Source: Enchytraeus crypticus (Eukaryota > Annelida > Clitellata > Enchytraeida > Enchytraeidae). From it: 64,000 nt of DNA. Shown here in pieces: positions 12,278 through 22,890 of the stretch (position 1 is the first letter of the stretch; every line of letters begins with the position of its first letter). Position numbers and translations under genes: made by a program. The stretch lies in assembly GCA_905160935.1 (NCBI GenBank), contig CAJHZI010000556.1, forward strand, positions 851,001-915,000, read 5' to 3'. Below the pieces are notes generated by a model, which was not told the DNA's origin, did no database searches, and worked only from the letters and a program-made list of their open reading frames with translations.

Positions 12278-12475
12278 GCAAGAACCATTAACGAGCAATG
12301 CTCTTTCAGCTGTAAACAAAAACACAATCGCTTAGTTTTAAAGTTCAAATTAACTGCATTGATACACAGATATGTTTCAACGAAGCTCTGAGTTTAAATT
12401 TCCACTGGTATCGATTTATTGGTAAAAGAGAGTGAACTAGTTTAATAGTTAAAAGATACCAATGCGTGAGGCAGT

Positions 12476-12568
12476 ATAATAAATTAATAATAATACTAAA
12501 GGGTTTACGTTCGTTTCCTCATCCAAGGATGATGTCAGGAACGTCCCCACAGCACACATCACTACAGA
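12476..12568 (-). repeat. Family C repeat, about 92 bp
   Basis: Minus strand: GATCTGTAGTGATG, GTCCTGACATCATCC, AGGAAACGAACGTAAACCC, then (TTA)n. It has the same two ends as the inserted copy at 14727-14818, suggesting a defined unit of about 92 bp. Confidence 0.65.
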
Positions 12569-13060
12569 TCAATTTACCCAGACCAATCTGCAAAAGAAAT
12601 ATGATGAGGAGAAGTAAGATCCTAAAATGAAAGCCGATCCGGTGATCAAAAAGTAATTTTTAAGTATAGCCTACGTTAATCTACTTACTTAACAAAATTG
12701 CCCCACGCGTTCTACACGTCTTTAGAAGGAAGTATAATACGAGTTCTTATGATGGACATCGACAAATAAGGCACTACAAAATAAACGAGCTATGTTATTG
12801 CGATAACTGTCATCAAAATCTAAAAAGAATATGACTCGTAAGTTACTAATAAATTACTGATAGGCGAGCCAAAGGTTTGACTCTCTGACTACTTGTCAGC
12901 CTCTGGGAACCTGTCTGACGTTAGAGGCATATGTGTGAGACCTCAGTCATCAACTACAGGCTTCTCATCTAAACAATTAGAGATTACTTTATAATCATCT
13001 GAGATAGGGTTAGTAATGAACAACCAGGTTATCCATGAGTTACGATCTGCGCCTAAACCT
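12569..13060. other. Intergenic DNA upstream of the peptide gene, no gene seen
   Basis: The 5' exon(s) and promoter of the minus-strand peptide gene should lie at 12310 or above. I could not identify a TATA box or a first-exon donor with confidence. Confidence 0.4.
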
Positions 13061-13064
13061 CCTT

Positions 13065-13215
13065 TTCTTTAATCCATTTATCTTTGGACTGATTTTCTGG
13101 ATTTTGGAATTTGCACCGTTTTTGGACCTTCTTTTAGCTCGCCGGCTTGATTTTGTCTCAATAGTGCTCGATGTTGTCATTGATGACTGTAGCACTCTAG
13201 TTATTATTATTTTAT
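13065..13215 (+). repeat. Family E repeat, longer copy
   Basis: Contains TGCACCGTTTTTGGACC, then ATAGTGCTCGATGTTGTCAT, GATGACTGTAGCACTCTAG and a (TTA)n tail. The copy at 45.47-45.60 kb keeps the same left part (GCACCGTTTATGGACCC), so the unit is at least about 130 bp. Confidence 0.7.
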
Positions 13216-13219
13216 GCTA

Positions 13220-14685
13220 AAATTACAAAATTAACTTGATTTAATGTGAAAAATTGATGGGACCCACTTGTAGAATATAATCCAGCCCTGCCGATGAAAA
13301 CTCAGGTTTGAAAACCTATTCTAGCATAATGTATGTTGTATTTCTTATTTCTTATTTAATCATACCATAAGGTACAATATATGCTGATAATTCTGTGAAC
13401 AATATATTCGATCTATATCTTGTAATTAGAGAAATTATAGCGCAAATACTTACGGTATATGGTGTCAAACTTTGCTGAAATATTCTGCTCTGCCGAATTA
13501 AATAACAACGAAATATTTTACCGTTTACGAATCTCAGCTTCAGTTGGCGCTGTATCTACATACATTTGCAATCAAACACATATCACTGACAAGTCAAAAT
13601 AGCATCTAGAGAATGAAGAGAGAATGAAATCTACTCAATTTATAGATCCATAAATATACATGTAAATGGTAATTTATCCAGGTCAAAGCAAAGGGTGCTT
13701 GCAATTTAGTCCTACATGTATTTAGCTAATTTGAAATCAATCAGTCGGTAATCCTGCACATAGCTGCATAAGCGAATATTAGTACTGATATCGTTGGGCC
13801 TTTACACTATTGAGTAATCATTCAATAATAAATTTTCCAATAATTGAGGAAATTGGCCATCAGCAAGTTCATCATTGCAATTGGTAATCTTCTGCATGTA
13901 AAAGCGCACTAGATTGCCTTTGATTGTAGTCAGATTTAATTCAACTATGAGAACTTATGGAATTTAAAATAGCAATGATCATCATACATGGATGGCGAAC
14001 ACACAATATACGGGAGTTACTGTAGTTTCGCATGCGTCATTAGCCTACAGTTATTTTAAGCAATGCATCTGTTCATATATTTTATTAACTGGATAACTTA
14101 ATAAATTTGATGCTATTCTATAAACACATTCGTAGACGATATAAAATTAAATTTCATAATTATCTGCGCTAGTCTGCTCTTCCAAATAGAAAGCCTCAGT
14201 GATTACGAAAATGTTAAAATAATATTTTACACTTACGGCTTAACTGTGAGATTTTGCTCGCTTTTATCTCTTGAAATCCCATAGGACCCGTTATCTTCAG
14301 AAAGCCTTTACCCTGTCGCCTTCAGATGCGCTCTTGTTCAGAATTCATCAATAATCCCATTACATCAAAGTGATGCCACCAGATGAGGAACTTGTTCCTT
14401 TGTGTATCGCTCTATTTGGTTCATCCATGATTTGAACCTCGGTCCTTTGCCGTATGGTTAGAATTAGTATGATATTGAAACGATTAACAAAGATATATAG
14501 CCTATAATAATAGATCATTCATGTATATGGTAATAGTACTACATGACACATATAGTAAATGTATACAGTAGCCTAGTACGTGCTGCACTAGATATGTAGT
14601 ACCAGTAAAAGTAGGATCATTAATGATACGAATTGTAGTACCAACTGACGTATGCACTTAGAGGAGTAGTTTAATATGCAGCACA
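13220..14685. other. Intergenic DNA, no gene seen
   Basis: AT-rich sequence without supported exons, RNA genes or long repeats. Confidence 0.5.
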
Positions 14686-14692
14686 TATAAAA

Positions 14693-14981
14693 AGTAAACA
14701 CGCATTATAGTGAAACGATCAACTATAACAATAATAGTAATAATAAAGGTTTAACGTCCGTTTCCTAATCCAATGATGATATCGGGGACGTCTCCACAGC
14801 ACATATCACTACAGATCTACTATGTTGGTATCTGTCACTATTAATACCATATGTTTAAACCTTTAGGCAGTTAGACCATTTTCCGTATAACCAGTCCAGT
14901 GAATGTCCGTGATTTTGCTCTCATATCAGCGCGGCTAGGATTCGAACCCGCGAGTGTTCAAATCACCTCAGGAATAGTGGA
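14693..14981 (-). repeat. SINE A interrupted by a family C repeat
   Basis: The minus strand shows GGGTTCGAATCCTAG (B-box-like), then ACATTCACTGGACTGG and the standard A ending. A 92-bp family C unit at 14727-14818 interrupts it. ACTAT at 14722-14726 and 14819-14823 is the probable target-site duplication. Family C was therefore mobile after this A copy inserted. Confidence 0.75.
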
Positions 14982-14985
14982 CATG

Positions 14986-16465
14986 TAATATCGGTTGGAT
15001 GACCAAGTTGTTGTCACCCTGGTGTGCTAAGCCACCAGTTCGAGTCCGTTGGACGTTATCTGATAGGATCCCCTATATGTAATATAAAAACCGACGTTAA
15101 AATCGTAACTAAACTTAACCTTTTATTGAGTACAGATAAAACCTGCCTAACATCTTGGATTACTTTATCATTATCATTGCCATTAATGTATCATCTTTAT
15201 TATTAAGCTGTAAGTAAATCAATACATCAAAGAAAACTTTATGTCACTGTACGATACAATTGTACAGTTACAATTGTATTGTACAGTTACAATGTTCATT
15301 GATTGTACACGTGAATTCTTAACATTAATAAGCTGTTCACTATTGAATTGTACGCAGCCGTACACCGCATAGTTGTACACTAAACTGTTGTACGCAGGTA
15401 GACGTACACTACGTATAGATATTTTGCACATTCAATTATATACTCTATGCATATAAGTACCGTTACATTTTGTGTGTCTGATTTCACAGCTAATTGATTG
15501 TGCCATAGATAGTTTAACTCTAATCTATAGATATATATTGAAAATAGCATTCAAAATTTTCAAATGTGACAAATGCATAAATTCTAGATATATAATTATA
15601 TTGTTGTAACATTTCATCCTAACGTCTTCATCGAATCTGGAGTTATGCTGAGATATTGACCCATTCGATTGAACTTTATTTTCGCTAAAACCAGTTTAGA
15701 ATAAGTAACCCTTATTCTTCGACCCTAACCTCTGCTTTGAGAATATTTCACATCGTAGAAATATTTATTTGTTTGAAATTTGCAGGCTGGTCTAAAGTAG
15801 TGATCGTAATGAAAAACAATACAAACACGAGACTATAGGCTAAATTAATGGAGTCTTACAACCGGTTTGAAACCAAAGTTAAAGCAGCTTACATTTAACA
15901 CGTTTAAGAAATCAAAATATTTCAGTCAGGGCAGAGCTGATGGCCTCCATGAATCTCAGGAATACTATGTTTTACTTCTGAAACCAGTTTGAGAATCTGT
16001 GCATTAAAATTTATTTTAAAATAAAACCGGACCAAAGAAGCTTAACAACTAAAGCTAATGCATAGCAAGGCATTGGATTAAATATCTTTGAATTCATTTA
16101 GCCCAACCTACAGAGTGTTTCAAAATATGTTCCCTCTATACATATTGTTCTTCTGGCCTATTGTAAGTAATTATTGCTACAGATTTAAAATTAAGCTGGA
16201 ATATTTACAAATGCTACCACCGAAGTAGAATTTCTGAAACACACAATAATTTGAAGTTTAAAAATTATTCATTTAGGCAAATTTTACTTCAGGATACAGG
16301 AGCTAAGAAATATTGTACCTTTTAAAATTCGATATGTTGCCTATCACGCACCAATGCAATTACATCGTTCTCGCAACTCTCTAAAATTCAGATCATCTTC
16401 TAAACTAGACTTCAAAACTAAACTACACTTCTAAACTAGATATCTTTTGCTAACAGGCTTGGATG
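14986..16465. other. Intergenic DNA, no gene seen
   Basis: A short repeated motif (TGTACAGTTACAAT and variants) lies at about 15245-15300. No gene could be supported. Confidence 0.5.
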
Positions 16466-16469
16466 TGTC

Positions 16470-16520
16470 CCAACAGCGCTCGACGTTGTCATGGACGACA
16501 GTAGTATTCTAATTGTTGAA
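16470..16520 (+). repeat. Family E repeat, 3' fragment
   Basis: CAGCGCTCGACGTTGTCATG followed by GACGACAGTAGTATTCTAATTG matches the family E core. Confidence 0.6.
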
Positions 16521-16924
16521 TATTATTCAGCTAAAAGCTAGGATAGCTTTTACTCCTTCGAATCCCGCTTTAGCTTGGCTTGGAATTGCAAATAATATCT
16601 TGAAAGAAAATTACGCTATATCCAGGTTTTCAAAATTGCCACATTCAGAAATCGTGAAGAATTTGAACTGCTACAAAAAGACCCAAAGATAATTGCAATG
16701 TTTTTATATTTTATCTTATTTCATAAAGACCGTTGTGTGCGGTTGGAATAGAAACATATATTTTATAATAATTATTTATAATACATATATTTATAATAAT
16801 ATTTTATATCATAATATATTATTCAGTTCTGCCCAGAAGATCCATGAGATTCAGAGAGCCGTTATAGAATAAGTTGCTTTTAATATAGCAATTAATAATA
16901 TTAATAACTCACAGCATACTGAAA

Positions 16925-17095
16925 TGATCAACAATATTGATATCGATCACTTTCAATATTGCATGTTAAATCGTTAAGGAGTTTAGTCCATTTCCATGCA
17001 ACCAGTCCTGTGAATGTCCGACATTTTACCTCAGATCAGCGCGGCCGAGAATCGAACCCACGAGTGTTCAATTCACCTGAGAATCTGTCATTTAA
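16925..17095 (-). repeat. SINE family A
   Basis: Minus strand: GGGTTCGATTCTCGG (B-box-like), CGCGCTGATCTGAGG, GACATTCACAGGACTGG, ending in GATCATTTC. A LINE-end-like phrase (CCATGGACTTGCCAGTAGGC) and (GA)n at about 17156-17200 follow directly. Confidence 0.75.
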
Positions 17096-17109
17096 AACTT
17101 CGTGACTCC

Positions 17110-17156
17110 GCAGGTCCACGTTATATACCATGGACTTGCCAGTAGGCAGTGCACTA

Positions 17157-17199
<43 letters not shown>

Positions 17200-17200
17200 T
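17110..17200 (+). repeat. LINE 3'-end fragment plus (GA)n
   Basis: The phrase TACCATGGACTTGCCAGTAG followed by GCAGTGCACTAAGAG and a GA run is the same 3' terminus as the LINE fragments at 34.4 and 39.0 kb. The GA run is therefore probably the LINE's own tail. Confidence 0.55.
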
Positions 17201-17871
17201 TAAAATTTAATATTGAAAAATGTTAACCTTAGCACAATTTAAACAAAATGGAAAATATACTTTAAAATATTCAAAAAAACCTCAAATGCCACTCGAACAG
17301 ATTATTTAAATCTTCTTACTCTGTATCAAGGACCCGTAATTTCGCGAGGAGCACCAGTATCATCAATCTGGGCTATATCAAAAAGGCAATCAATCAAATA
17401 ACTTAATATGCCTATCGATTTTTATAATCTCCTTTACAATCTAAGTCGAATGGCCTAAGGCGTACGCTGAGAAACTTCAGAAGCATAAAACTTATTTATG
17501 GATGCAAGAATCCACAATAGCAAACTATCTTCAAAAGGTGACGAAAATCTTGTACCACATGAAAAGATTTGTACCACACTGTAGAACAGATATTTCCAGT
17601 TTACATCGGCTCTTTGCCCTTCTATATTTTCCTGTCACTATTTTAGAATGCCTCTATCTTAATCAAAATTGACTCGAGTCGAAATGAAACCAGATCTTTC
17701 CGGTTCCTTGTGAAGAGACTAAAACAGTTCGCTACAATAAAGTATTTTGGGGCGAAATTCAATAATAACAATTTAGAGGAAGAGAAACGTTAATTGAAAA
17801 TTTCGTACTTAAAAAGATTTGCCTAAAATGTCAGGAGAAATAATCATATGGAGTCTAGTAGCTAACTAAAC

Positions 17872-17902
<31 letters not shown>

Positions 17903-18560
17903 TGAGAGACAGAGAGAGAGAGAGAGAGATATGTTTATTAGTTTCAAACACAGCATATACCATACAAAATGAAAACAAACAAACGGTCTCCTTTTGTACC
18001 AAACATTTTGAAAGCTCGATTCAAATTCTTTTTAATGTAAAGCTTTTGTTAGCAACTTCAGCCCACCCCAAACCGCAAAATTTTTAAATGGTCCAATCCT
18101 CGATTAGTTATCCTGGAAGATTTCGTTCTTTAATCATTAAATACTTTCAGCAATCATTGAATACTTTCATCAGTCATTGAATACTTTCAATAGTCATTAA
18201 ATACTTTCATTAATCATTGAATACGGGGCACATACATGTACGCCGACTCACTGACAGGTTGGAATTAGAACCTACGACTAGCTAACTAGTCGCGATAATG
18301 AATGAGACGTTAATTCCTCATTGTCTGATAATATAAAGCTTAGTATTATAACTGTGCGCATCAAATTAATTTCAGGCGTTAAACTCTCTTATCTAACAAA
18401 GAGAGTCTGTAGAGGAGTGCGTATGTAACCCCACATATTAGTTGATCTGTAGAGTTGTGCGCATGTAACTCACTCATTAGCTGATTTGTTGAAGTGCGCA
18501 TGTATTATTGACATTGTAAAATAGTCTAGAAAATCCGGTCGCATCATATACACATTAGGG
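17201..18560. other. Intergenic DNA upstream of BHMT
   Basis: Contains (GA)n at about 17873-17930 and four to five irregular 20-bp units (TCATTGAATACTTTCATCAG-like) at about 18138-18230. No gene seen. Confidence 0.55.
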
Positions 18561-18585
18561 GTCAAGGTTCGACTTGCCGGTGCTG

Positions 18586-18711
18586 TATAAAAACGTAGCA
18601 TGCTTCTGTTGAGATATTCGAGTACAATTCTGAAGAGGAAAGAAATCAGATTCTCAACTGACAAGCGACATCGGCGAGTGCGTTTCAGAACTTTTCGTCT
18701 AATTCATTTAG
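18586..18711 (+). promoter_or_regulatory. BHMT: BHMT TATA box and non-coding first exon
   Basis: TATAAAAA at 18586-18593 is followed about 30 bp later by a plausible transcription start. The transcript would run to a donor at 18711/18712 (TTTAG|GTGAGA). A matching acceptor (TTAATTTTAG) at 19686 opens the exon that holds the BHMT ATG. The first exon contains no ATG-led frame of note. The TATA-to-donor arrangement is visible in the sequence, and its use is inferred. Confidence 0.55.
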
Positions 18712-19119
18712 GTGAGACTTATTTCTTTACAGAATTACTGCACTTAATGTAAAGTTATTAAATAAACTAAACTAATTAACTTAATTAATTAATTCAATTA
18801 ATTAAAACTTCAATTAAGACACAATATAAATTTTAATTCAAACGTACCATTAAATCACCACGACTCTAGTCATTGAACGCTACTTAACATTAAAAAATGT
18901 AATTTTCAATAATTATAATTTTTCATTACTGCTATACCTTAATAAGATTTAATTACAATTTCTTGCAATGTTTTACATTAATTACAGTTACTTCAGCTAG
19001 TGAGTTAGTTTATAATATTAGTTATTAGTTATTCAACGCTTGCATAATACTCATAGGTGAACCCGTGCTTCACCGTTAACATTTTAATGAATATCGCTAT
19101 TAGCTAGGTAATGATTAAA

Positions 19120-19258
19120 AGCTAGTAAAGCTAAGATTAACGTCAGTGTCCTCACTCGAGAGCTATGTCAGTGACGGGCGAGCCCATGATTTGAAACCGC
19201 ATATACTGATCATCGGTCTAGTATCTTACCGATTTCGCCACAGGCTCCAGCCAGTGGT
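19120..19258 (-). repeat. SINE family B in BHMT first intron
   Basis: On the minus strand the family has head CCACTGGCTGGAGCCAGTGG, an A-box-like region around GTAAGATACTCGACCG, B-box-like GGGTTCAAATCC, then CACTGACATCGCTTTCGAG and a tail GTTAACCTTAGCTTT. This copy is diverged but complete in order. It lies between the non-coding exon and coding exon 1. Confidence 0.75.
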
Positions 19259-19705
19259 GAAATCAGTTTACTAATAATTACAAAGTTTACGCGTTTGTTG
19301 CGGTTTAATCAATTGACTATCTCACTAGTGAATACGGCCCTAAGTCGATTTACAATAATTACATTATTAGTAAAAAACTATTAAATTAATCGCTAACTTC
19401 CGCAGCCGTGACAGTAACAAATTTTTAAATAATTAATATTTTAAATCAACAAAATTAACATTAACGAGCACTCCAGTTTTTATCATTATTATTATATCCC
19501 TTCAGATTTTATTTCTTATTTATTTATTTATTCATCACATCAAACGTTAAAAACGCAGCAAAGCAAATATGAAAGTGAAATATGGAAACGTTTTTGTGAA
19601 CGGAAGATACAGGCCATAGAAGCACTTACATATTACGGATTTAGTTCGTTAAAAGTAGAAAATTAATATAAAATGCTTAATTTTAGCAGAGCTATCTAGC
19701 TGACC

Positions 19706-22700
19706 ATGTCTCAGAAGAAGAACATCCTTCAGCGCCTGGCCGAAGGCCCCATCATCGGCGACGGTGGCTTCGTGTTCGCCCTGGAGAAGCGAGGCTACGT
19801 GAAGGCGGGTCCGTGGACCCCCGAGGTGAACTGCGAGAACCCCGAGGTGGTGAGGCAGCTGCACAGAGAGTTCATGAGAGCAGGCGCTGACGTCATGCAG
19901 ACCTTCACCTTCTACGCAAGCGATGATAAACTGGAGAATAGAGGTAATGATAGATCTGGGTTGATTTGATTGGTTGATTAATTATTGGTGATTGGTCTGG
20001 GTTGATTAATTGATTTCATTGGTAGGGTAATGATTGGCCTGGGTTGATTGATTGATTTGATTGGTTGATTGATTAATGATTGGTCTGGGTTGATTGATTT
20101 GATTGGTTGATTAATGATTGGCCTGGGTTGATTGCCTGATTTGATTGGTTGATGATTGGTCTGGGTTGATTGATTTGATTGGTTGATTAATGATTAGTGT
20201 TGGTTTCGGTTGATTGTTTGATTGATTAACGATAGTTCTGATAGATAGATTGATTTGATAGTAAAAGCTAAAAAGGCTAAGGTTAACGTCAGTTTTCTCA
20301 CTAAAAGCGATATCAGTGACGGGAGAGCGCAGGATTTGAACCCCGCACTTACTGCTCCGCGGTCGAGTATCTTACCGACATCCCACTGGCTCCTGCCGAG
20401 TGGTTGATTAAAGATTGATGATTGGTTTGGGTTGATTGATTGGTTTGATAGGTTGATTAGTGATTGGTCTGGGTTGATTGATTTGATTGATTAACGATAG
20501 GTCTGGGTTGATGGATTGATTAGATTGATTGATTGATTGGTCAGTCTGAATAGAAAATTACTACAAGATTAACAATTATTTTAATATAAAAATACTTTTG
20601 ATGCTAAAATAATTTTTACACTGAAAGTAAATTTTTAGTGTAGGCTAAACTGCATGCGTTCGGTCTTGAAATATATGCTAGCTCAGTATACGATCATCAT
20701 TAAATAAACATGAATGCATAATCGTTATGTAAGAGTTAAAATTATATAGTGTCAGCCATTAAACGCTATCTTACTAGATACTACTTTTGCTTTGCATTGC
20801 AGTATAGACCCACTTATTGATTCTTAGCATTGCAGTATACATCTGCTGATTGACTCTTTGCATTGCGGTATAAATCATCTGATTGATTCTTGTTTGACTC
20901 AGGTAACGAGGCACAGAGCAAGTACTCTGGGAAGGCCATCAACCAGGCAGCCTGTGACATCGCCAGGGAGGTGGCTAATGAGGGGGAGGGGGTGCTGGTG
21001 GCCGGGGGGATCTGTCAGACACCCTCCTACCTGAGCAATAAGGGCAAAGAGGTCGTACAGGAGGAGTTCCGCAAACAAATCCAAGTCTTCGTCGACAACA
21101 AAGTCGATTTTCTCATCTGCGAATATTTCGAGCATGTAGAGGAGATCGAATGGGCGATAGAGGTTCGTTCAAAACCTCTATTTTCAATATTTAATATCTT
21201 GATTATACGACAATTAATACGAGCACATGGGAAAGAGTTCCCCGTGCTGTGTCCGGGCTGTTTGAAGAATTGACCAACCGGTGACTGCACGTGTCGTAAA
21301 AGGCGACTAAAGCACTAAGATCTAAACCAACGTCAGAAAGGGCATTCGTTTAGTGAGAGCCTAAGCTCCAGAAATTTCTACAAAAATTTAAAAGAATGGA
21401 AAAGTCTCAAATAGGGGATTGACTGATGATGTGATGTGGGACAGAGAGGATTTGAGACAGTCTATATGTATCCTGACTCTGGTTGAACTGAGGTTCAAGG
21501 GAAGATGATGATGATGCATGGGAAAGAGTGTGAGTTCGGTTGTTAACACGTCGGCTTCAGAGGCGTAGATTCAGATTCAATTACTGGTGGCGTCCGAAAA
21601 ATAAAACTTCGGATATAAGACATCAAGTCTCCAATCTGGTACTGGGTCATTGTATGAATAGATTGCAATACGTAGTCGGTGACTACTACCAAACATTAAC
21701 AATGTTAGGCCTGAAATGGATATTAGTTACTGTTTAAGTCCTTAACTTAAATCTTGATTAATTTAAGAAAAAAATCAATTTATCATCATCTTCTTCCTTG
21801 GAATCCCAGTTTAACTAGGGCAGGGTTCAGTTAATTTAGTTATCAATTTCATCTACGGAGTCTACGCGCTCACCAACCAAATGCTCTTTCTGACGTTGAT
21901 TTGATTCTGAGTTCTTAAAAAGCTGGTAAAGATGAGGTCAACGTCAGTTTCCTCACTCAAAAGCGATGTTAGTGACGGGCGGACCCAGGATTTGAACCCC
22001 GCACATACTGATCCGCGGTCGAGTACCTTACCAACTTCGCCACTGGCTCCAACCAGTGGCAAAAGAGTCATAGTTTATCAATGGCGATAATATAAATTTA
22101 ACGATGATTGCAATGGCACTAACTATCACTGTTATTTACATTCGTATTTCTTGTCACTCCTCAGGTGTGCAAGGAGACCGGGCTGCCCATAGCGGGCACG
22201 ATGTGTATAGGTCCTGAGGGAGACCTCCACGGTGTCACCACGGGTGACTGCGCTGTTCGGATCGTCAGGGCCGGCGCCGACATAGTCGGCATCAACTGTC
22301 ACTTCGATCCCGCCACAGTGTTAGAGGGAATCAGGCTCATGAAGGAAGCCCTTGACGCTCAGGGCCTCAAAGCCTACCTCATGTCCCAGCCACTCGCCTA
22401 CCACACACCCGACGCAAACCTCCAGGGCTTCATCGACCTCCCGGAGTTCCCTTTCGCCCTGGAACCCCGAGTCCTAACCCGGTGGGAGATGCAGAAGTAC
22501 GCCAGGGACGCTTACAACCTCGGCGTTAAATACATCGGCGGCTGTTGTGGGTTCGAACCTTACCACATCCGAGCTGTAGCGGAGGAACTGGCGGAAGAAA
22601 GAGGCAAGAAGCCGATAGCGTCAGAGAAGCACGACAGTTGGGGGCAGGGACTTCGTATGCACACGAAGCCGTGGGTGAGGGCGAGAGCTAGGCGTGATTA

Positions 22701-22890
22701 TTGGGAGAACATCAAGCCGGCGACTGGCAGGCCCCTCTGCGCCGCCTGCTCTAGGCCCGATGGGTGGGGGGTGACCCAGGGAAGCACGGCCCTACATCAG
22801 ACCACTCAGAAGACCTCCGACAAGGAAATAGCCGACCTGTTCGAGAAACGTATAGCGACGTTTGAGAACAAGGAGCAAAGCATTAAGTAA
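19706..22890 (+). CDS. BHMT: Betaine-homocysteine S-methyltransferase
   Basis: Transfers a methyl group from betaine to homocysteine, giving methionine and dimethylglycine. It is a cytosolic zinc enzyme of the homocysteine S-methyltransferase family. Coding exons are 19706-19943, 20903-21162 and 22165-22890, with GT/AG borders and phases 1 and 0. They give 407 residues, against 406 in the human enzyme. The N terminus has [20 protein letters not shown] (19-38). The zinc ligands of the family are present: Cys211 in GINCHFD and Cys293/Cys294 in GGCCGFEP. The C-terminal region keeps [17 protein letters not shown], known to contribute to oligomerisation. The ATG is 19 bp after an acceptor at 19686. 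Exons are markedly GC-richer than the surrounding introns. Intron 1 is mostly minisatellite plus a SINE, and intron 2 holds B and D repeats. I see no frame damage. Confidence 0.97.
19946..20545. repeat. Minisatellite filling BHMT coding intron 1
   Basis: Irregular units of GATTGGTCTGGGTTGATTGA and TTTGATTGGTTGATTAAT repeat across the intron from the donor onward. A family B SINE at 20264-20403 interrupts the array. Confidence 0.85.
20264..20403 (-). repeat. SINE family B inside the intron minisatellite
   Basis: Minus strand: CCACTGG head, CGGTAAGATACTCGACCGCG, GGGGTTCAAATCCTGCGC, CACTGATATCGC, GTTAACCTTAGCC. Minisatellite units lie on both sides. Confidence 0.8.
21240..21515 (+). repeat. Family D repeat in BHMT intron 2
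   Basis: A full-order D copy: GTGTCCGGGCTG, GACCAACCGGTGACTGCACG, AAAAGGCGACTAAAG, ACCAACGTCAGAAAGGGCAT, CCTAAGCTCCAGAAATT, GATGTGGGACAGAGAGG, GGTTGAACTGAGGTTCAAGG and a (GAT)n tail. It is the best reference copy in the window. Confidence 0.8.
21783..21835 (-). repeat. Family D tail fragment
   Basis: The minus-strand tail CCTAGTTAAACTGGGATTCC followed by AAGGAAGAAGATGATGAT. Confidence 0.6.
21915..22060 (-). repeat. SINE family B in BHMT intron 2
   Basis: Minus strand: CCACTGGTTGGAGCCAGTGG, GTAAGGTACTCGACCGCGG, GGGGTTCAAATCC, GTCACTAACATCGC, GTTGACCTCATC. It ends about 100 bp before the exon 3 acceptor. Confidence 0.8.

Noticed and set aside
20899-21290. Minus-strand and alternate frames over BHMT exon 2
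   Set aside because: They are shadows of the GC-rich BHMT coding exon.
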